DNA of 5,031 nucleotides from Desulfuromusa sp. (GTDB taxonomy: Bacteria > Desulfobacterota > Desulfuromonadia > Desulfuromonadales > Geopsychrobacteraceae): the NCBI GenBank assembly GCA_021157505.1, contig JAGGWI010000212.1, positions 1 through 5,031 on the forward strand, given 5' to 3'. Positions 1-4,950 of this stretch are shown here, in pieces. Positions within the stretch are counted from its first letter, which is position 1. Each line of letters starts with the position of its first letter. The notes below the pieces were generated by a model, which was not told where the DNA came from, ran no database searches, and saw only the letters and a list, made by a program, of their open reading frames with translations. A program made the translations under genes and the position numbers.

Positions 1-1
1 A

Positions 2-106
2 TAATTCTGAGTTATTTTGTTTGTTGCCAAGGCATGCCGATGCAGCCCTAGCTTGCGCTAAAGCAAAGAGGCATAACGCAGGTAGCAAGCAAAAGAGCCA
101 GAATTA
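2..106. repeat. Large imperfect inverted repeat (105-nt stem-loop), family C
   Basis: Bases 2-28 pair with 81-106. The first 8 bp (TAATTCTG with CAGAATTA) are perfect. After a bulged A at 10, 17 of the next 18 positions pair, the only mismatch being A14/G95. A further 5 bp (34-38 with 70-74) and a small apical hairpin (GCTT 51-54 with AAGC 61-64) lie inside. All four non-Watson-Crick pairs (12/97, 20/89, 24/85, 26/83) are G-T, so a plus-strand RNA would fold almost without mismatch while the minus strand would carry A-C mismatches. No T-run follows the stem, so it is not a classical intrinsic terminator. It could be a palindromic repetitive element, an RNA-processing hairpin at the 3' end of an upstream gene, or a structured leader of the gene at 156. 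The structure is directly visible; its function is unknown. Confidence 0.7.
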
Positions 107-155
107 AAGGATAGGATTAACCAAACGGGACACTACGCTATGCAGACAGGTCTAA

Positions 156-1007
156 ATGAGTCAGGCAGCGGCTTCACGTCCAGATTTATCCTCAAGAATA
201 TCCGGCAGATGCTTCGGGCATCCAAACTGGAGGATCGCTTTTCTGTTGATCCTCCCGATTTTCCTCTCATGCTGTGCAGTTCCGCAACAGAAACCCTTTG
301 ATCTGGGTCACTGGAAGCAGATAGAAATTGAACAGCTGCAGGATAAAGCCGGAGACATTGCCGATCCCGGAGACAGAGTTGCCCTTATTTCTGAGGCATT
401 CCTGAAAACACCTTACCTTGCCAACACCCTGATCGGCAGTGCTGAAACAAGCGAAGTTTTCACCCTGCGTCTCGATGGCGTTGATTGCTTCACCTTTCTC
501 GATTATGTCGAGGCGCTGCGAAGATCTGTTGATTTTGAGGGATTCAAAAATGCACTGCGATACATCCGCTATCGCAACGGAAAAGTTACTTTTTTAGATC
601 GAAACCATTTCTTCTCAGTCTGGGGAAATACCCCCCTCGCTCCGTTGCGCGATATAACGGCTCAAGTTGGTGGAACCAATGTTCGTTGGGTGGAGAAATA
701 TTTGAATCAAAAAGGAGACGGAACCCTCTATCTTCCAGGATATCCGCTAAAGAAACAGGTGATTGCTTTTATTTTGCCTGAAATGATCGACGCAGTGTTA
801 CTCAGCCGCTTGCGGAGCGGGGATTACATCGGTATCTACAGCCCTTTGCCAGGGCTGGATGTTTCTCATACTGGTATTATTATCAAAAAAGGTGGGAGAA
901 CTTTCCTTCGCCATGCCTCGCAGCAACAGGTTATTGATGAAGCATTACTTCCCTACCTTGGGGGCAAGAAAGGGTTGGTCATCTATCGGCCAGTCGCAGA
1001 GTATTGA
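156..1007 (+). CDS. DUF1460 family putative lipoprotein, NlpC/P60-like N-acetylmuramoyl-L-alanine amidase
   Basis: This 283-residue protein fits the DUF1460 family, papain-like (NlpC/P60-type) enzymes; characterised members cut the N-acetylmuramoyl-L-alanine bond in cell-wall fragments. Residues 27-38 are a hydrophobic signal segment followed by two cysteines (C39, C40) in a lipobox-like FLSC/LSCC context, so it is probably an outer-membrane or periplasmic lipoprotein. The catalytic cysteine is likely C111 in DGVDCFTFLDYVEALRR. The family's DR-x-HFF-x-W signature is at 148-156. The likely catalytic histidine is H238 in VSHTGIII, with LRHAS following at 251-255. The start is constrained: an in-frame TAA lies immediately upstream (153-155), and no other ATG or GTG occurs before the signal segment. 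The N-region is nevertheless long (about 25 residues). A modest ribosome binding site (ACAGG, 146-150) precedes the ATG. The gene is alone, separated from its neighbours by palindromic elements. Family assignment is from motifs; the substrate is inferred. Confidence 0.85.
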   Translation: MSQAAASRPDLSSRISGRCFGHPNWRIAFLLILPIFLSCCAVPQQKPFDLGHWKQIEIEQLQDKAGDIADPGDRVALISEAFLKTPYLANTLIGSAETSEVFTLRLDGVDCFTFLDYVEALRRSVDFEGFKNALRYIRYRNGKVTFLDRNHFFSVWGNTPLAPLRDITAQVGGTNVRWVEKYLNQKGDGTLYLPGYPLKKQVIAFILPEMIDAVLLSRLRSGDYIGIYSPLPGLDVSHTGIIIKKGGRTFLRHASQQQVIDEALLPYLGGKKGLVIYRPVAEY

Positions 1008-1096
1008 GAATAAATCTCTCCGGTCGGTATTGATCTTTATCACTGATTCGGTTTAAAAATGTACCACTGAGCCATATTTCCCAATTTCTTTTCTTC

Positions 1097-1263
1097 CCAG
1101 GAGTCTGTCGGGCTTGCGAATCGTAGCGAGAAATTGGCTGTTCGAGGGCAGATTTTTATAGATTTGAGAACGAATAGCACCGCTATTTGTCGAAAATATA
1201 TGAAAATATACACCGATCAGACAGTTTCGCAGTAGATTCTTGTCAAGTCTGACAGACTCCTAG
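1097..1263. mobile_element. MITE-like full-length palindromic element, family A copy 1
   Basis: Terminal inverted repeats are AGGAGTCTGTCGGGCTTG (1099-1116) and CAAGTCTGACAGACTCCT (1244-1261). They are complementary at 16 of 18 positions, and the two exceptions are G-T pairs. The symmetry continues inward across the whole element, with blocks such as GAATC, GCGA, CTG and ATTTT-ATA-ATTT on both arms. It ends in a central hairpin AATAGC (1173-1178), loop ACC, GCTATT (1182-1187), whose centre at 1180 is also the centre of the element. The left arm aligns along its length with the reverse complement of the right arm of the copy at 4402-4570 (about two thirds identical over 81 columns by eye). The outermost bases are CCAG on the left and CTAG on the right, possibly a decayed 4-bp target duplication. 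It has no coding capacity. It occupies most of the 270-bp spacer; the preceding 87 bp (1010-1096) hold nothing I can interpret. Mobility through a transposase encoded elsewhere is inferred. Confidence 0.8.
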
Positions 1264-1277
1264 AGTGAAAGCTAAAC

Positions 1278-2039
1278 ATGCATCTCGTTGCAGTCCATCA
1301 TTGGCAGCAGGAAGAGGCTGTGGTTACCGAAGCTATCGCCACGGCACTGAATATCCTGGTTTTTGAAGCCCGACAGAAGATTACCGGTGGATGGCCCGTC
1401 GTGATCGCCAATTTTGCTGATCAGAGTCAAGCCGCAGAGCTGGCAACAAAACTCACCCACGAAGGGGTTCCAGCCTTGGTGATTGATACCCAGTTGGTGC
1501 GGGGAAATAATCGGCGACAGCATATCCGCAGTTTTGAGTTGGGAGCAGAGGCATTACAGGTTGAGACCTTGAGTGGCGAACCTTTAAAGATTGGTTACGA
1601 GACGATCCAGCTGTTACTGATTGCCAGCTGCAGCACCGGACAGATACAAACAAGCGAGACAACCACGCAACGTAAATTCAGCCTGGGAAAAACCCTGCTC
1701 GCCGGTGGTATCCCCATGACCAAAAAAATAAAAACCACCGAAACCACAAGTTCTGAAGAGCGCGATAAAACTCTCTGGCTCTATACCAGCACCGGAGAGA
1801 CACTGGTTTTTACTCGCAACGCGATGGATTATTCCGGCCTTGGTGAGGTACGCCAGATAACCTGTGATCTGAATTTTAACTATTTACTGAAAGATCTACA
1901 GCGGTTGGCACCACAGGCACACTATAATGATCGTCTGCTGACACGGGTCGGTCAGGTACAAACTTTGGGGCCGGTTCTGAACCCAGAGAGTGATCTTGAT
2001 CTGGCCTTTGAGATCCTGTCACAGAGTTTACTTCATTGA
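1278..2039 (+). CDS. Conserved hypothetical protein, function unknown
   Basis: I cannot name this 253-residue protein. It resembles uncharacterised proteins I remember from deltaproteobacteria, with an EER-x(3)-L-x-LY motif near 157-168, a DYSGLG motif near 184-189 and a P-x-A-x-Y-x-DRL motif near 212-220. The N-terminal 75 residues look like an alpha/beta domain (EARQKITGGWPVVIANFAD, then a helix, then VPALVIDTQ). The middle (about 80-115) has short beta-strand-like segments. A basic, polar, Thr/Ser-rich stretch follows (about 120-160: TSETTTQRKFSLGK, then TKKIKTTETTSSEER). The C-terminus (about 162-253) is predicted globular. There is no signal peptide or membrane segment, so it is probably cytoplasmic. 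An in-frame TGA at 1266-1268 fixes the ATG as the upstream limit. The ribosome binding site is poor (only GTGAAAG, 1265-1271). The start lies 14 bp after the family A element. The gene is followed 29 bp later by arfB and probably shares its transcript. Coding reality is supported by length and coherent composition; function is unknown. Confidence 0.8.
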   Translation: MHLVAVHHWQQEEAVVTEAIATALNILVFEARQKITGGWPVVIANFADQSQAAELATKLTHEGVPALVIDTQLVRGNNRRQHIRSFELGAEALQVETLSGEPLKIGYETIQLLLIASCSTGQIQTSETTTQRKFSLGKTLLAGGIPMTKKIKTTETTSSEERDKTLWLYTSTGETLVFTRNAMDYSGLGEVRQITCDLNFNYLLKDLQRLAPQAHYNDRLLTRVGQVQTLGPVLNPESDLDLAFEILSQSLLH

Positions 2040-2068
2040 CCCGTCTTATCCGCTAACAAGGGAAACCG

Positions 2069-2488
2069 GTGGACAACCTGCAAATTTCAGACAATCTTGC
2101 TATCCCCAAACAAGAAATTGAATTAACCGCGATCCGTTCACAGGGGGCTGGTGGACAGAATGTCAATAAAGTCTCCACCGGTATCCATCTTCGGTTTGAT
2201 ATCCAGAACTCCTCGCTGCCCGACTATTTAAAACTCCGATTGCAACAATCTTCCGATCATCGGATCAACAAAGATGGTGTCATTATCATCAAATCACAAC
2301 AGACCCGCAGTCAGGAACAGAATCGAACCAATGCATTGCAAATGTTACAGACATTGATTCAAGCTGCCATGATCACACAAAAGCCGCGTAAAAAATCGCG
2401 ACCGAGCAGAAGTTCAATGGAAAAACGAATCGGGCAGAAGAAACAACGTGGTAAAGTGAAGGAGCTAAGACAGAAAGTTACTGATTGA
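2069..2488 (+). CDS. arfB: Alternative ribosome-rescue factor ArfB (peptidyl-tRNA hydrolase, YaeJ family)
   Basis: ArfB enters stalled ribosomes that lack a stop codon and hydrolyses the peptidyl-tRNA, acting in the cytosol as a backup to tmRNA. The protein has 139 residues, almost exactly the length of E. coli ArfB (140). The catalytic GGQ is at 28-30 in the block IRSQGAGGQNVNKVST, followed by IHLRFDIQNSSLPDYLK and the DGVIIIKSQQTRSQEQNR block typical of the family. The C-terminal tail from about 107 (KPRKKSRPSRSS onward to KELRQKV) is strongly basic. This is the part that threads into the empty mRNA channel, and it distinguishes ArfB from RF1/RF2, which carry codon-recognition domains. The start is GTG, preceded by AAGGGA (2058-2063) at 5 nt spacing. 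No ATG lies near enough to compete. The gene lies 29 bp after the unknown gene at 1278-2039, which suggests a shared transcript. All key residues are present. Confidence 0.95.
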   Translation: MDNLQISDNLAIPKQEIELTAIRSQGAGGQNVNKVSTGIHLRFDIQNSSLPDYLKLRLQQSSDHRINKDGVIIIKSQQTRSQEQNRTNALQMLQTLIQAAMITQKPRKKSRPSRSSMEKRIGQKKQRGKVKELRQKVTD

Positions 2489-2547
2489 ACTGTTTCTACC
2501 TTTTCCAATGTAAACTGTGTTAAAACCGGCAAACTCTCACTAATAAA

Positions 2548-2707
2548 GATGGTGTCGCAAAAACTGAATAAACTAAATAAGATGGCTAAGCAAAAATTTC
2601 GATCTACAAGGCGTAGTGGTTTTTCAAGGTCGAAGGCCTACATAGAGTAGGTCGAGGTCTTGAAAAACTGCTGCAACGCCGTAGGTCGGACTTTTTGCGA
2701 CGCCATC
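2548..2707. mobile_element. MITE-like palindromic element, family B, with duplicated left end
   Basis: The right end GCAAAAAGTC-type terminus (2689-2707, read on the minus strand as GATGGCGTCGCAAAAAGTC) is matched at two places on the left. The outer copy at 2548-2563 is complementary at 15 of 16 positions. The inner copy at 2581-2596 matches at 13 of 16 positions, and its homology continues inward. The inner pairing gives a symmetric 127-bp fold-back (2581-2707) centred near 2644. It includes a 10-bp perfect block, GTTTTTCAAG (2619-2628) with CTTGAAAAAC (2659-2668), and CCTAC (2637-2641) with GTAGG (2647-2651) at the tip. The 33 bp between the two left ends are AT-rich. There is no coding capacity. 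The element ends only 6 bp before the ribosome binding site of the next gene, so it lies in or forms its 5' untranslated region. The preceding stretch 2489-2547 shows no clear terminator or promoter. Mobility is inferred. Confidence 0.75.
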
Positions 2708-2713
2708 AACTAC

Positions 2714-2720
2714 GGAAGGA
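2714..2720 (+). promoter_or_regulatory. Strong ribosome binding site of the SlyD-like gene
   Basis: GGAAGGA lies 6 nt upstream of the ATG at 2727 and begins 6 nt after the right terminus of the family B palindrome (2707). It fixes the start codon. A folded upstream element would sit right beside the ribosome landing site. Confidence 0.75.
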
Positions 2721-2726
2721 AAACGA

Positions 2727-3182
2727 ATGACTCAGGCAAAAGAAGCAAGCACGGTTATTATTAACTTTACCGGTAAATTAGACGATGGAACGATCATTGA
2801 CAGCACCTACGCAGATCCAGAAGAGGACTCGTGCCACGAAGATGGCCCGATGAAATTAACTCTCGGAGAAGAAGATTTCTATATTCCGGTCGAAGCCGCA
2901 CTGGTCGGCATGCGGGTTGGCGAAAAAAAAACCGTGACCATCACACCAGACGACGCCTTCGGTGATTACGACCCGGAAAACGTATTCAATGTAAAGCGGA
3001 GCGAACTTCCCGAGGATATCACCCCGGAAGCTGGTATGGGACTGGAGGTCACTGGTGAAGATGATGACCTTTATATGGTCACGATTGTTAAAGTTACTGA
3101 CGAAGAGGTGAGCCTCGATTCTAACCACCCTCTTGCCGGGGAAGAATTGACCTACGAAGTTGAACTGGTCGAAATCCTTTAG
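2727..3182 (+). CDS. slyD: SlyD-like FKBP-type peptidyl-prolyl cis-trans isomerase
   Basis: This is a cytosolic prolyl isomerase/chaperone of 151 residues with the two-domain SlyD architecture. The FKBP half begins at 9-27 (TVIINFTGKLDDGTIIDST), continues with LTLGEEDFYIPVEAALVGM-x-VGEKK (44-68) and closes with LTYEVELVEI (141-150). The inserted chaperone (IF) domain runs from about 79 to 128, introduced by the family signature DAFGDYDPENVF (76-87) and followed by DSNHPLAGEEL (131-141). Unlike E. coli SlyD, it has no His/Cys-rich metal-binding tail. It carries an extra acidic loop (about 29-41, ADPEEDSCHEDGP) between the first strands. The usual IPG(F/L)E active-site motif reads IPVEAAL. The protein is very acidic. 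The start is set by GGAAGGA 6 nt upstream. No terminator is evident before the next gene 63 bp on, so read-through is possible. The family is certain; the symbol is given by architecture, and enzyme activity may be reduced. Confidence 0.9.
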   Translation: MTQAKEASTVIINFTGKLDDGTIIDSTYADPEEDSCHEDGPMKLTLGEEDFYIPVEAALVGMRVGEKKTVTITPDDAFGDYDPENVFNVKRSELPEDITPEAGMGLEVTGEDDDLYMVTIVKVTDEEVSLDSNHPLAGEELTYEVELVEIL

Positions 3183-3245
3183 TTTAACTGGAGGTTGAAA
3201 AGGTCAGCTCAAATCAGTCAGAAGAAAAAGTGAGAGTGAAAAAAT

Positions 3246-4388
3246 ATGCCAAAATACTTAACGATAGGGGTGATTGGTAAATCACTAAAAGAAAACGAAA
3301 AACGGGTAGCAATTCATCCGGAACATATAAAACGGATCCCCAAGGAATTACGCGAACAAATTACTTTTGAGAAAGAGTATGGGTTGAGGTTTGGTATGGA
3401 TGACGACACCTTGGCCAACCTTACATCTGGACGAGTTGCGTCCAGAGAAGAGATATTAAAAGGGTTTGATTGTGTATTGATTCCCAAACCGTTAGCTAAA
3501 GATTTGGATCAGGTTCGAGATGGTGCAATTGTGTGGGGTTGGCCGCATTGTGTACAACAAAAAGAAATGACTCAAATAGCAATTGATAAAAAATTAACTC
3601 TTATTGCCTGGGAAGAAATGTTTATCTGGAATCAAACAGGTGGTAAACGGATGCATATCTTTTATAAAAATAATGAGATAGCAGGATACGCTGGTGTAAT
3701 TCATGCCACAAGTCTTCGTGGAACGACCGGATTTTATGGAAAAACACAAAAAGCAGCGGTGATTGGCTATGGCTCGGTGAGTCGGGGAGCTATTTATGCC
3801 CTGCAAGGTCAAGGATTTAAAGATATCACCGTCTATACTAATTTCCCGACAGCAGAGGCAAGGGATAAATTGCCTGGCCTGCCATTCAAACAAATAAAAA
3901 AAGATGATTCAGGAAATATGGTGGTGATTGAATCTGACGGCACGACCCTTTCACTTTCAGAGGCGTTATCAGATGTCCATATCATTGTTAACGCAGTCCT
4001 TCAAGATGTCAGCAAACCAAAAATGTTTGTACCCGCGAAGAATGCAGATAAATTGATGAAAGGTACGCTTCTTATTGATATAAGCTGTGATGAAGGAATG
4101 GGGTTTTGGTGTGCTAAACCAACAAGTTTCAAAAATCCAATAGTTGAAGTGAATGGTATATTTTATTATGCAGTTGATCACACCCCAAGCTGGTATTGGA
4201 ATTCGTCCTCATGGGAAATTTCAGAAGCATTGCTTCCATATCTACCCATAGTTCTTGGCGGATCAACTGAATGGGAAAAGAATAAAACCATTTCCAAATC
4301 AATAGAAATAGATAAAGGGATCATTCAGAATTCGAAAATCCTCTCTTTTCAAAATCGAAAAAAAGAGTATCCACACCAAATATATTAA
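3246..4388 (+). CDS. N5-(carboxyethyl)ornithine synthase-like NAD(P)-dependent oxidoreductase (alanine dehydrogenase/PNT superfamily)
   Basis: The 380-residue protein has the fold signature of alanine dehydrogenase, transhydrogenase alpha and lysine-forming saccharopine dehydrogenase. The N-terminal substrate domain has KENEKRVAIHPEHIKRIPKE (15-34). A linker follows with EIAGYAGV (144-151). The Rossmann nucleotide-binding segment is AAVIGYGSVSRGAIYAL (170-186). The C-terminal part has KGTLLIDISCDEGMGF (272-287) and YYAVDHTPSWYWNSSS (307-322). The GYAGV, GTLLIDIS-D-G and YY-V-(D/N)TPS blocks match, from memory, the Lactococcus Ceo enzyme, which reductively condenses pyruvate with the side-chain amine of ornithine (or lysine) using NADPH. 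That enzyme is about 313 residues. This one is longer, with extra residues around 120-140 and 210-235 and a tail after about 340. An opine/saccharopine-type or alanine dehydrogenase activity cannot be excluded. The ribosome binding site is weak (only purine-rich AAGTGAGAG before the ATG). Codons are visibly more A/T-ending than in the genes upstream. It may be cotranscribed with slyD 63 bp upstream, or independent. Confidence 0.7.
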   Translation: MPKYLTIGVIGKSLKENEKRVAIHPEHIKRIPKELREQITFEKEYGLRFGMDDDTLANLTSGRVASREEILKGFDCVLIPKPLAKDLDQVRDGAIVWGWPHCVQQKEMTQIAIDKKLTLIAWEEMFIWNQTGGKRMHIFYKNNEIAGYAGVIHATSLRGTTGFYGKTQKAAVIGYGSVSRGAIYALQGQGFKDITVYTNFPTAEARDKLPGLPFKQIKKDDSGNMVVIESDGTTLSLSEALSDVHIIVNAVLQDVSKPKMFVPAKNADKLMKGTLLIDISCDEGMGFWCAKPTSFKNPIVEVNGIFYYAVDHTPSWYWNSSSWEISEALLPYLPIVLGGSTEWEKNKTISKSIEIDKGIIQNSKILSFQNRKKEYPHQIY

Positions 4389-4401
4389 AGAATGTATTGA
4401 C

Positions 4402-4570
4402 CTAGGAGCCTGTCGGACTATCCATGAGCCGACTGCAAATCCGGTTGTTTGGCCCATATTTCGACTCCTTTTTGCCCCATAGCTATGGCTATGAACCTGC
4501 AAACGTGTCAAAATCTGTTCTCAAACCTCCAGATTTTCGCTTCGCCCCGCATAGTCCGATAGACTCCTAG
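4402..4570. mobile_element. MITE-like full-length palindromic element, family A copy 2
   Basis: Terminal inverted repeats are CTAGGAGCCTGTCGGACTAT (4402-4421) and ATAGTCCGATAGACTCCTAG (4551-4570), complementary at 18 of 20 positions. The arms remain complementary inward: AAATC-GG-GTTTG near 4437-4451 matches the reverse of CAAACCTCCAGATTTT near 4522-4537, and TTTCGACTCCTTTTTGC matches the reverse of GCAAACGTGTCAAAATC. The centre is a near-perfect 16-bp palindrome CATAGCTATGGCTATG (4478-4493). Its midpoint (4485.5) coincides with the midpoint of the element. CTAG occurs at both outer edges, which may be a 4-bp target duplication or part of the repeat. The element is a diverged relative of copy 1, in opposite orientation judged by arm similarity, and nearly equal in length (169 against 167 bp). 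It fills most of the 247-bp spacer. The remaining 4571-4626 carries the upstream region of the DUF6172 gene, with no clear promoter. Confidence 0.85.
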
Positions 4571-4626
4571 CATTTTTCCGCTTCGCTCTAAAATGCGGGT
4601 CTGTAACCCATAAACCTTTGCATATT

Positions 4627-4630
4627 GGAA
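4627..4630 (+). promoter_or_regulatory. Ribosome binding site deciding the DUF6172 start
   Basis: GGAA (in TTGGAAATGCT) lies 5 nt before the ATG at 4636. An in-frame TTG at 4618 would extend the protein by six residues (MHIGNA), but nothing resembling a ribosome binding site is placed for it, so 4636 is preferred. Confidence 0.55.
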
Positions 4631-4635
4631 ATGCT

Positions 4636-4950
4636 ATGAAAAAAACATTTAAAATGACCCACCCAAAAATCAAAGTTCCAAGGCTGGTTGAGGCCATAAA
4701 ATATGAAGTTAAAAAATATATAAGAAGAGAACGTAAAAAGACCTTACCAGACGATGTGGATTTTTGGGATTTTGACTGTCGGTTCGGTGATGATGAAGCA
4801 AGTAGTGAGGTTATTCATCTGTCTGCCATCAATAAGTCTATTTCTCAAGCAGAATCAAAACAGCTCGAATCCTTTTATTTAGAGATTCTGGTCAAACCGG
4901 GGTATCGAAGTAAAAAACCGAAGGAAGAGGAGCAAATCAGTGACCAATAA
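4636..4950 (+). CDS. DUF6172 family protein
   Basis: This is a small, probably cytoplasmic protein of 104 residues when started at the ATG at 4636. The start MKKTF, a basic helix (KVPRLVEAIKYEVKKYIRRE, 13-32), the signature LPDDVDFWDFDCRFG (37-51) and the C-terminal SFYLEILVKPGYR block match what I remember of the DUF6172 family, whose biochemical function is unknown. It has no signal peptide or transmembrane segment. The tail (about 92-104) is Lys/Glu-rich and likely disordered. The conserved run of aromatic and acidic residues with a single Cys (C48) could be functional but is not assigned. Its last 11 bases overlap the next reading frame, which begins with GTG at 4940, so the two are probably translationally coupled. 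Base composition is A/T-rich like the gene before it. Confidence 0.8.
   Translation: MKKTFKMTHPKIKVPRLVEAIKYEVKKYIRRERKKTLPDDVDFWDFDCRFGDDEASSEVIHLSAINKSISQAESKQLESFYLEILVKPGYRSKKPKEEEQISDQ
4927..4932 (+). promoter_or_regulatory. Ribosome binding site of the DUF1456 gene, inside the DUF6172 gene
   Basis: GAGGAG ends 7 nt before the GTG at 4940 and supports that codon as the start of a gene overlapping the DUF6172 3' end. Confidence 0.75.

Noticed and set aside
2..106. Integron attC site
   Set aside because: Long imperfect palindromes suggest attC, but no GTTRRRY and RYYYAAC core pair sits at the required places on either strand, and there is no integrase or cassette array.
859..1056. 65-residue plus-strand reading frame
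   Set aside because: Lies mostly inside the DUF1460 gene in another frame, with no ribosome binding site and no recognisable motif.
1051..1071. Possible IS21-type end remnant (GGTTTAAAAATGTACCACTG)
   Set aside because: It recalls such ends only vaguely. There is no second end, internal repeat or transposase remnant in the window.
1240..1266. Promoter TTGTCA / TAGAGT before the gene at 1278
   Set aside because: The spacer is only 15 bp, the -10 match is poor, both boxes lie in the right end of the palindrome, and the start would leave almost no leader.
1272..1662. Minus-strand reading frames of 83 and 69 residues
   Set aside because: Antisense to the well-supported gene at 1278-2039; composition looks like a mirrored coding strand.
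2689..2700. Intrinsic terminator at the TTTTT run after GGTCGGAC
   Set aside because: The T-run is part of the terminal inverted repeat and is not preceded by a compact GC stem; it lies just before the slyD ribosome binding site.
2856..4511. Minus-strand frames at 2856-3128, 3594-3893, 3969-4181 and 4299-4511
   Set aside because: All are antisense to clearly recognised proteins or to the family A palindrome and show no family resemblance.
4618..4635. TTG start for the DUF6172 gene
   Set aside because: The ATG at 4636 gives the family's usual MKKTF beginning and has a GGAA ribosome binding site 5 nt upstream; the TTG has none.
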